Positions 7,968 through 13,207 of a DNA stretch of 13,207 bases are shown here, one piece after another (within the stretch, counting starts at the first letter, position 1; the number at the start of each line of letters is the position of its first letter). Source of the DNA: Desulfonema limicola (GTDB lineage: Bacteria > Desulfobacterota > Desulfobacteria > Desulfobacterales > DYRC01); NCBI GenBank assembly GCA_020718925.1, contig DYRC01000089.1, positions 1 to 13,207 of the forward strand, read 5' to 3'. The notes beneath the pieces are model-generated. The model ran no database searches. It was not told where the DNA came from and worked only from the letters and a program-made list of their open reading frames with translations. The position numbers and the translations under genes were made by a program.

Positions 7968-8972
7968 CTAATCCTGATTTCTGATTTCCTTCGCAATCCG
8001 CAATACCGTTTTTTTATCCGCAGCAAGCAGACGGGCAACTTCAGCAGGCTTGAAGCCGTTGAGCAGCAGACGCCTGATGCTTTGCTCAATCCCTTGCTGA
8101 ACTCCTTGCTGAACCCCTTGCTGAACTCCCTGCTGAATCCCTTGCTGAATCCCCTGATTAATCCCCTGATCAATCCCCAGCAGGATTCCCTGCTCGATCC
8201 CTTTTCTAATTCCGAGTCTCTCGGCACTGTTGATGTAACGCATTTTACCTTCCTCCTCAAAAGTGTTCATTTCTTCAAGAAAAAGTTCCTCAGCCGCTTC
8301 CGGCAGATGCATTATCCAATCAATAAAATCAAAAAGCATCAGCACATCCCTGCGGCTGTATCCCCGATTGTATAATCCTTTGCACAGACAGAGTTTCCAG
8401 TATCTGCGCTGCCCCTGATTTTTTTTTGTTTCAAGTGCTTTCAGATGCGCCATGACCACAACGGCAAACGGATTTGCGGATGTTTCAAGTTTTTCCCATT
8501 GTGCGGCATAATCCGTCAGTCTGACAACCGGAAACGTCATTTTAACTTTGCAACCCCATTTTCCATAGCTGAAACCCGACGGGCGCCAGTTTTGAGATTC
8601 ATCCGCAAGCACGGCGAAACTGACCACTGTACGCCGGTATTTATCGAAAATCCGGTAGTTATAGACAAACATCCGCTCGGCAAACTGTTTTTCTTTTTTG
8701 CCCTGAACTTCGACATGGATCAGAATCCATGCCTTAGAGCCGTCCTTCAGGCGCACTTCGGCGAGTTTGTCCGCATACCGTCTGCCCAGTTTCGCATCTC
8801 GGACAACCTGCTTCAGTTCTTTGTCGAGAAAGCGGTATCTTCTGCCAAGGTCAATATCCCGGTATGCTTTGGGAAAGAAAAACGCTAAAAATTCAAAGAA
8901 ATAATTTTCCAGAACATCTTTCCACGGGGTATCGTAATCATCCTGCTTTTCGTTGTCAGATTTTGTTTTCAA
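7968..8972 (-). CDS. Rpn-family PD-(D/E)XK nuclease (recombination-promoting nuclease / putative transposase)
   Basis: 334 aa, starting at TTG 8972. This is the only plausible in-frame start before an upstream TAA. No strong ribosome site is visible; an ATG at 8982 is out of frame. N-terminal residues 13-60 match the family opening (DTPWKDVLENYFFEFLAFFFP). The PD-(D/E)XK core has D68 and the HVEVQG strand (87-91 region), giving E88 and Q90 as likely active-site residues. Residues 254-297 are eleven copies of a G(I/V)xx tetrapeptide, mostly GIQQ or GVQQ. The C-terminal GFKPAEVARLLAADKKTVLRI looks helix-turn-helix-like. Characterised Rpn proteins are DNA endonucleases that raise recombination, and relatives also occur in phage-defence settings. 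The catalytic residues appear intact. The gene stands alone, convergent with the large membrane protein (40-bp gap), and looks like an accessory insertion. Confidence 0.88.
   Translation of the reverse strand: MKTKSDNEKQDDYDTPWKDVLENYFFEFLAFFFPKAYRDIDLGRRYRFLDKELKQVVRDAKLGRRYADKLAEVRLKDGSKAWILIHVEVQGKKEKQFAERMFVYNYRIFDKYRRTVVSFAVLADESQNWRPSGFSYGKWGCKVKMTFPVVRLTDYAAQWEKLETSANPFAVVVMAHLKALETKKNQGQRRYWKLCLCKGLYNRGYSRRDVLMLFDFIDWIMHLPEAAEELFLEEMNTFEEEGKMRYINSAERLGIRKGIEQGILLGIDQGINQGIQQGIQQGVQQGVQQGVQQGIEQSIRRLLLNGFKPAEVARLLAADKKTVLRIAKEIRNQD
8082..8213 (-). repeat. Degenerate 12-bp tandem repeat encoding G(I/V)QQ
   Basis: Eleven 12-bp units encode the tetrapeptide array in the Rpn-like protein: GIRK, GIEQ, GILL, GIDQ, GINQ, GIQQ twice, GVQQ three times and GIEQ. 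The central units are the most alike at DNA level, around a TGCTGAACTCCCT-like core on the plus strand. The unit length is a multiple of three, so copy-number change would alter protein length but keep the frame. Confidence 0.85.
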
Positions 8973-9064
8973 GTCTTTGCATCCACTTTACCGGCTGAAT
9001 TTCACTGCATGTATTCTGATTAACATGATTGAAAAGAGAGAGCAAGAAAATCCGAAGGATTGAG

Positions 9065-9186
9065 ATGATTATAGATAAAGATATGCCGACACTCTGAAAA
9101 AAATCTACCATCTTTGCAGGATTTGCCCTATAAAAGAAAATTCAACGGATGGGGAAATATTGATGTCCTGTCCGATTTCGGAATAA
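9065..9186 (+). pseudogene. Possible remnant of a small Cys-containing ORF
   Basis: ATG 9065 has a plausible ribosome site (GAAGGA at 9054-9059) but reads only MIIDKDMPTL before TGA at 9095. After a one-base shift, another frame runs open to TAA 9184-9186 and reads KKIYHLCRICPIKENSTDG, then EILMSCPISE, with a CxxC and a further cysteine. The third frame is also open and ends at 9203. This could be a frameshifted small gene or chance. No family is recognised. Confidence 0.22.
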
Positions 9187-9199
9187 AGGTAAAACTGAC

Positions 9200-10039
9200 A
9201 TGATGATTGATGTTCATACACATATTTTTTCAAAGGACATTCGGGAAAACCGGGAAAAATATTTTCCTGATGAATCTGCATTCAGATTGTTATACGAGCC
9301 GCCCAAATCCAAACTGGTCAGCGCGGATGAGCTTGTAAATGCAATGGATGAGCAGGGCGTGGATATGTCGGTCATATTCAGCTTTCCATGGAAAAAGGCA
9401 GATACGTTCAAACGGGAAAATGATTATATCCTTGAATCTGTTCATAAATATCCCAAACGTCTTATCGGACTCTGCTGCTTTGATGTATTCAATTCACAAG
9501 CAGCGGCAGAAACTGAGCGTTGTCTTGATGCGGGGTTGCGCGGCGTGGGCGAGCTTGCGCTCTATCAATCCGGTATTGACGAAGAAGCATTGAAAAGACT
9601 TGATCCGATTATGACAATCTGCCGCGAAAAAAAATATCCGATTCTGATTCATACCAACGAGCCGATAGGTCATCTGTATCCGGGCAAAACGCCGAATACG
9701 CTGTTGCAGATTTACAATCTCGTCCGAAGATTTCCTGAAAATGTCATTGTGCTGGCGCACTGGGGCGGCGGAATATTTTTTTACAATCTATTGAAAAAAG
9801 AGGTAAAAGAAAGTTTTAAAAATGTTTATTTCGATACCGCAGCTTCTCCGTTTCTGTATGATCCGGATATTTATGCGATTGCCGCAAAACTTATCGGTGT
9901 TGACAAAATTCTTTTCGGCACGGATTTCCCTTTGCTAAAACCGGCAAGATATTTTAAGGAACTGGAAAAAAGCGGATTGTCTGCGGATGAGATCAACGCT
10001 GTCTGTGGCGGGAATGCTGAAAAAATATGGCTTTTATGA
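9200..10039 (+). CDS. TIM-barrel metal-dependent hydrolase, amidohydrolase family 2 (COG2159-like)
   Basis: 279 aa starting at ATG 9200, with AAAGG about ten bases upstream (9185-9189); the second ATG at 9203 is further from it. Family landmarks are in order: the metal-binding DVHTH (H6, H8) on strand one, E118 in GVGELA, H151 in PILIHTN, H187 in IVLAHWGGG, and D242 in FGTDFP. This is the usual PF04909 arrangement, which serves hydrolases, hydratases and decarboxylases of carboxylated ring or lactone substrates. A cytoplasmic location is expected, since there is no signal peptide. The substrate cannot be told from sequence, and no pathway neighbours surround it. Length is typical of the short members. 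It ends 34 bp from a convergent gene. Confidence 0.9.
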   Translation: MMIDVHTHIFSKDIRENREKYFPDESAFRLLYEPPKSKLVSADELVNAMDEQGVDMSVIFSFPWKKADTFKRENDYILESVHKYPKRLIGLCCFDVFNSQAAAETERCLDAGLRGVGELALYQSGIDEEALKRLDPIMTICREKKYPILIHTNEPIGHLYPGKTPNTLLQIYNLVRRFPENVIVLAHWGGGIFFYNLLKKEVKESFKNVYFDTAASPFLYDPDIYAIAAKLIGVDKILFGTDFPLLKPARYFKELEKSGLSADEINAVCGGNAEKIWLL

Positions 10040-10057
10040 TAAAAACTGACCTTATAT

Positions 10058-10086
10058 TATGGGATGTACAGCCTCAGAATCCCATA
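10058..10086. terminator. Possible bidirectional hairpin between convergent genes
   Basis: TATGGGAT (10058-10065) pairs perfectly with ATCCCATA (10079-10086) around a 13-nt loop. It spans the stop codon of the leftward adaptor gene, 18 bp after the rightward hydrolase stop. AT-rich sequence follows on the minus strand, including a TTTTT run after about 12 bases. The long loop and only three G-C pairs in the stem make this a weak call. Confidence 0.3.
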
Positions 10087-11438
10087 TATTGCCGAAATGT
10101 TGCCAGCGGACGGCGCAAAAGATAATAAAACATCAGCACTTGTTTGCCGTAAATCTTAGCCGTGCCTCTGAGTCCGATGCGGGGCAGCCTGTCTTTTGAA
10201 ATCAGCGATGCTTTCAGACGGAATGCCAATGATCCTTCCGGCGTGAGCTGCGCTTCATACGCCGCACGGCGGAGTTTTGCAGTTAATGGGCGATCCGGCT
10301 CAACATTTAAAAATACCAGCACTTCCGCGCCTTCTTCAAGATTGATGGCATCGCCTACCGGCAGCCGGATTTCTGCCTCAATGCTTTTCGGATTTGCAAT
10401 GCTCATAATCTTTTCACCCACCACCACCGGCTTTCCCAGCCAGTCGTTCACATCTCCGAAAACCGCAAGCCCGTCTGTTTCTGCCCGCACTTCGCACCGC
10501 TCCAGCAATTCAGCCATATAGTTGACTTCGGCAGTTTTTTCTCTGATCTGCGCCTCTAACAGCATCACGCTTTCCCGGCTCTTTTCATCTGCAAAAGCCT
10601 TGTTGACTGCGCGTAAATGCTCGGTCTGCGCTACGGACATACTTTTTTTGGAGACCTCGTATTCGTTGCGAATGGCGGTATCATCTAATCGGAACAGGGA
10701 CTGCCCTTTTTTTACCGCATCGTTGGGCGATATGAAAAACCGCCGGATGACGCCATCTATCGGCGAACTTACAATAATGTCGTTATAGGGAACGATTTCC
10801 ACCGGCGCAAGCACGGACAGGCGGATCGGCAGAATCATAAACAGGACAAAGAAAAAAAGTCCCCACAATCTGAGTGTTTTTTTGCCCTTGCCAAGCTGCG
10901 AATACCAAGGCTGTTTGCGCTGTCTCAACGCATCCCATGTATAGGCGTAAGCTTCGGACAGACGCTCTGCCAGGGCAATTTCCGCCTCATTCCACGCCTC
11001 CGCCCGGATAAACACAAGCCCGCCCTGTATTTCTCCGGCAGGTGAAATCAGCGGACACCACAACAGCACACCGATACCCCATTCCTGCCAGCCGTCCTGA
11101 AAGCGTTTGTCAATGTCTTCTTTTTTAAGGCTGATAATTTTGCGGCTGTCTGAGGTAGTAAGCGTTTTCTCAATCAGATCATAAAGATAGACGATAAACG
11201 GCGCGTTTTTTTCAGGCTTATCCACGCCGGATACCGCTTCAATACCGGGCTTGCCGGTCAGCTTCATTTCCCATAGAATGCCCTGACGATAGCGAATCAG
11301 GCGCAAGGTTTCATTCACGGCAGCAAACGCAAATTCGGCAAGCGTCTGTGTCTGCCGGATGCGCTTTTCCAATTGAATCAGAGTACTCAGAAGAAGGAGT
11401 TGTTGTTCTGCGGGTGTCATAGTCAGGATTGCTACCAT
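10074..11438 (-). CDS. HlyD/membrane-fusion-type periplasmic adaptor with N-terminal GAF-like domain
   Basis: 454 aa from ATG 11438. No clear ribosome site is seen; Met7 (11420) is an equally possible start. Residues about 12-165 form a cytoplasmic GAF-like domain (helix LSTLIQLEKRIRQTQTLAEF, then strands including GVLLWCPLIS and GGLVFIRAE). One TM helix is at 190-211. Next is a biotinyl-lipoyl-like half-motif (VSSPIDGVIRRFFISPNDAVKKGQ, given here as its segments 223-232 and 233-246). A short coiled hairpin (256-312) and the second lipoyl half (313-350) follow, and beta-barrel segments run to about 430. Membrane fusion proteins link an inner-membrane transporter to an outer-membrane channel. 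No transporter, peptidase or TolC-type partner lies within the window. Upstream on the same strand is the DUF3108 gene, with a GC-rich repeat between them. Confidence 0.85.
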   Translation of the reverse strand: MVAILTMTPAEQQLLLLSTLIQLEKRIRQTQTLAEFAFAAVNETLRLIRYRQGILWEMKLTGKPGIEAVSGVDKPEKNAPFIVYLYDLIEKTLTTSDSRKIISLKKEDIDKRFQDGWQEWGIGVLLWCPLISPAGEIQGGLVFIRAEAWNEAEIALAERLSEAYAYTWDALRQRKQPWYSQLGKGKKTLRLWGLFFFVLFMILPIRLSVLAPVEIVPYNDIIVSSPIDGVIRRFFISPNDAVKKGQSLFRLDDTAIRNEYEVSKKSMSVAQTEHLRAVNKAFADEKSRESVMLLEAQIREKTAEVNYMAELLERCEVRAETDGLAVFGDVNDWLGKPVVVGEKIMSIANPKSIEAEIRLPVGDAINLEEGAEVLVFLNVEPDRPLTAKLRRAAYEAQLTPEGSLAFRLKASLISKDRLPRIGLRGTAKIYGKQVLMFYYLLRRPLATFRQYMGF

Positions 11439-11492
11439 ATACTGAGAATATGAGCAAGAAAAAACAGCAATTTTTGTTTAAAATCCGTCTCA

Positions 11493-11532
11493 CCTAACCC
11501 CCCGGCCCCCTTCCCTGAAAGGGAAGGGGGAG
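11493..11532 (+). repeat. GC-rich hairpin repeat, copy 2
   Basis: CCTAACCCCCCGG opens the unit. CCCCCTTCCCT (11506-11516) and AGGGAAGGGGG (11520-11530) give the same perfect 11-bp stem as at 2847-2871, with loop GAA. It lies in the gap between the DUF3108 gene and the start of the adaptor gene, adjacent to an opposed copy. Confidence 0.8.
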
Positions 11533-11540
11533 ACATCATC

Positions 11541-11582
11541 AGGACTCCCCTCTCCTTTCAGGGGATGGGCCGGGGGAGGGTG
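11541..11582 (-). repeat. GC-rich hairpin repeat, copy 3 (opposed orientation, diverged)
   Basis: Read on the minus strand, this unit has CACCCTCCCCCGGCC and then an imperfect hairpin: bases 11547-11556 against 11560-11569, with one G-T pair and one mismatch, around loop TTC. It aligns with copy 2 in reverse orientation. It begins directly after the stop codon of the DUF3108 gene. Confidence 0.7.
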
Positions 11583-11584
11583 CT

Positions 11585-12340
11585 TTATTTCACGCCCTCT
11601 GCTGAAATCAGTTCGCCGATGAAGCTGCCCACCGCAACTTTGCTTTTCACCCGAACCGGAATTTTTCGCTCATCTGCTGAGACCCAGACTTGCAGTTTGG
11701 CGCCTTTGCTTTTTTCAAACACGCCGCTGACTTCTCTCATTTCCGGCTCTAACAGATAGGTATCATAAATATTTTCGCCGATTTTAATCTTTTCCCGCCG
11801 CACCACGCTGACCTTGCCGATAACATTCTTTTTGCCATCGGTAATCGGTCTTTCAATCACCATCTTCTCTTTAAGGTCCATCAGCCGGGTAAAGTAAAAC
11901 GCGGACAACGGATCAAATGTGCCGTCCTTGATGGAAATCGGCGTCAATACTTCTTTAAAATTGGTGTATTGCACTTCTTTTTTTTCCCAATCAAAGGTCA
12001 GCGTAATATCCCGGATACTTCTGCCTTCTTTCTGCTTCTTTTTATACAGCAGGGAGCGATTGACGCCGATATCCGTGTATGCGTCTATCCGATCCCGGAC
12101 TTTGTAAATCAGATCAATTGCCGGAATGCTTTGAGCGGTCATCACAAAATGATACGCGCTGATGCCGTTAAAGGTTTCTATGGGCATCACCTCCAGAGTC
12201 GCTTCTCCGGCTTTGATAAAACTCCATCTCAATTCAAATGTCAGTTTTTCTCCGGGTTGAAAACACAACTCCCCAGCTTCGGCGTTCAGGCTGAGGAGCA
12301 GCACGCCTATCTTGAACGTCATGACCATTTTGTTTATCAT
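11585..12340 (-). CDS. DUF3108 domain periplasmic protein
   Basis: 251 aa from ATG 12340. The start overlaps the pyrF stop as ATGA (12340-12337), implying translational coupling; Met5 or Met7 are alternatives. A short signal peptide ends near AEA/GE (residues 21-23). The remainder matches the DUF3108 pattern across its length: GEKLTFELRWSFIKAGEATLEV near the mature N-terminus (28-37 and 38-49), DLIYKVRDRIDAYTD in the first half, TFDPLSAFYFTR in the middle, and a C-terminal KIPVRVKSKVAVGSF. Family members are exported and often sit next to core housekeeping genes; their biochemical role is unsettled. The mature protein would be periplasmic and beta-rich, with no membrane anchor apart from the signal. 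It is transcribed after pyrF and before the repeat-bearing gap. Confidence 0.88.
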   Translation of the reverse strand: MINKMVMTFKIGVLLLSLNAEAGELCFQPGEKLTFELRWSFIKAGEATLEVMPIETFNGISAYHFVMTAQSIPAIDLIYKVRDRIDAYTDIGVNRSLLYKKKQKEGRSIRDITLTFDWEKKEVQYTNFKEVLTPISIKDGTFDPLSAFYFTRLMDLKEKMVIERPITDGKKNVIGKVSVVRREKIKIGENIYDTYLLEPEMREVSGVFEKSKGAKLQVWVSADERKIPVRVKSKVAVGSFIGELISAEGVK

Positions 12341-13059
12341 CGCAAAACTGTCCCGATTTCCTCAGCAATACGCCGGGCAGCAGCAGCGGGGTCTTGGGCA
12401 TCCCGGATAGGTCTTCCGATCACGATATAATCCGCGCCGTTTCTGATTGCCTGCGCCGGAGTCGTAATTCGCTGCTGATCGTCTTTTTCAGTAACATCCC
12501 ACAACGGACGTATGCCCGGCGTTACCGCGATAAAGTCCTTGCCGAATTGCTGCTTTATCGCATGAACCTCAAGCCCGGAGCAGACAATGCCCACGCATCC
12601 CGCGTCTTTTGCCATAGCGGCGCGTTTCATCACCAACGCCTGCATATCGGAATAAAATTCTTCTTTGAATCCGGCATGTTGAATATCATCGGCAGAAACG
12701 CTGGTCAGAACCGTAACACCTAACACGCCGACTTTTCCGCCGCTTCCTTGCACTGCGGATTTCAGCATTGCGGGGCTTTCTCCGCAGTGAATCGTTGCAA
12801 ATTTAACGCCCAAGTCGGCAATTTTTGCCATAGCCCTAAGCACGGTTGCCGGAATATCATGGAGTTTGAGATCAAGAAATATCTCTGCCTCTCCGACATC
12901 CCGGATTGCGCTTAATATCTCATGCCCGGAGCGGATAAATAATTCCAACCCGACCTTGAACATGCCGACATCATTTGACAGCAGCGTGATATATCTCCGC
13001 GCGTCTTCGGCAGATGGAAAATCCAATGGAAAAATGATACGGTCTTTTGCTGTTTTCAT
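12337..13059 (-). CDS. pyrF: Orotidine-5'-phosphate decarboxylase
   Basis: 240 aa, the usual length for bacterial PyrF. The start at ATG 13059 has AGGA eight bases upstream. It decarboxylates OMP to UMP, the last step of pyrimidine synthesis, in the cytoplasm. Catalytic residues are all present: D13 (PLD), K35 (MFKVG), and the D63-x-K65-x2-D68 tetrad segment in FLDLKLHDIP. The phosphate-binding loop VTPGIRP (179-185) and the IGRPI strand with R216 are also intact. The stop codon overlaps the DUF3108 start by four bases. The upstream gene ends 64 bp away on the same strand. No attenuator or PurR/PyrR-like site was recognised in that gap. Confidence 0.97.
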   Translation of the reverse strand: MKTAKDRIIFPLDFPSAEDARRYITLLSNDVGMFKVGLELFIRSGHEILSAIRDVGEAEIFLDLKLHDIPATVLRAMAKIADLGVKFATIHCGESPAMLKSAVQGSGGKVGVLGVTVLTSVSADDIQHAGFKEEFYSDMQALVMKRAAMAKDAGCVGIVCSGLEVHAIKQQFGKDFIAVTPGIRPLWDVTEKDDQQRITTPAQAIRNGADYIVIGRPIRDAQDPAAAARRIAEEIGTVLR

Positions 13060-13123
13060 AAAAAATATCCTGAGATAAAATTTTGATTTCGATGAACCTT
13101 TCCTGTTCGATAAAATTCATTCA

Positions 13124-13207
13124 TCATCTCTTTGTTTCTTTTTTTCTTATTTTAACCGACCAACCGGCTATACCGCTTAGGATCATAAGCATTCCGAATG
13201 CCATCGC
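13124..13207 (-). CDS. C-terminal end of a membrane-anchored protein (truncated by window edge)
   Basis: The minus-strand frame is open from the window edge and ends at TGA (complement 13124-13126). The 27 visible residues read AMAFGMLMILSGIAGWSV and then KIRKKETKR: a single hydrophobic helix followed by a basic tail. This resembles the C-terminal anchors of bacterial surface proteins or the last helix of a membrane protein. The preceding sorting motif, if any, is outside the window. It lies 64 bp upstream of pyrF in the same direction. Confidence 0.55.
   Translation of the reverse strand, partial: AMAFGMLMILSGIAGWSVKIRKKETKR

Noticed and set aside
8082..8213. Repeat array considered as CRISPR
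   Set aside because: Units are 12 bp and contiguous with no spacers, and they encode protein.
8082..8375. Plus-strand ORF with Leu-Asn-Pro repeats
   Set aside because: It is the antisense of the GIQQ array in the Rpn-like gene; the repetitiveness comes from the DNA repeat.
8445..8888. 147-residue plus-strand ORF
   Set aside because: It is the antisense shadow of the conserved nuclease core.
9089..9101. Programmed +1 frameshift at CTC TGA (prfB-like)
   Set aside because: There is no upstream stimulatory Shine-Dalgarno-like element, and CTC to TCT re-pairing is poor. A decayed or misread small gene is simpler.
11969..12430. 153-residue plus-strand ORF
   Set aside because: It overlaps the well-supported DUF3108 and pyrF genes on the opposite strand.

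Overview
The window is ordinary bacterial chromosome with mid-range base composition, dense genes and a few accessory insertions. It contains no rRNA, tRNA, CRISPR array, prophage or complete insertion sequence that I can see. The gene mix points to a Gram-negative proteobacterium: Sec-exported envelope proteins, a DUF3108 protein beside pyrF, a GAF/HlyD-type adaptor, a Cache-HAMP sensor and an Rpn-like nuclease with glycine-glutamine repeats. Large-genome Desulfobacterota or filamentous sulfur gammaproteobacteria would fit. That placement is inferred from protein style and repeat content, not from a marker gene.

Left part (1-2651): the C-terminal 698 residues of a large exported beta-rich protein that is cut by the window edge. 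It has the end of a fibronectin-III-like domain, an unrecognised beta-rich region, an Ig-like domain, and a compositionally different Cys-rich tail with a MORN-like motif. A three-helix membrane protein of 130 aa follows on the same strand. Between them is a short inverted-repeat element.

Middle (2881-7927): a divergent pair shares a 109-bp promoter region. Leftward is a Cache-HAMP membrane sensor with no output domain. Rightward is a 1342-residue exported multi-pass membrane protein of unknown function, built from two related halves. A four-unit heptanucleotide tandem repeat lies in frame at the junction of the halves.

Right part (7968-13207): a leftward Rpn/PD-(D/E)XK nuclease gene with a coding tandem repeat is followed by a possible remnant of a small gene and a rightward TIM-barrel amidohydrolase. 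Then comes a leftward series: the tail of an unknown membrane-anchored protein, pyrF, a DUF3108 periplasmic protein overlapping pyrF by four bases, and a GAF-HlyD adaptor protein.

Three copies of a GC-rich hairpin repeat lie at gene 3' ends, one at 2832-2886 and two at 11493-11582. Two carry an identical 11-bp stem. No stretch over 300 bp lacks a gene. The longest gaps are 2652-2880 (weak hairpin, then the GC-rich repeat) and 8973-9199 (possible small-gene remnant). No complete new system is evident. The best leads are the heptamer repeat inside the duplicated membrane protein, the swapped Cys-rich tail with its membrane neighbour, and the hairpin repeat family.
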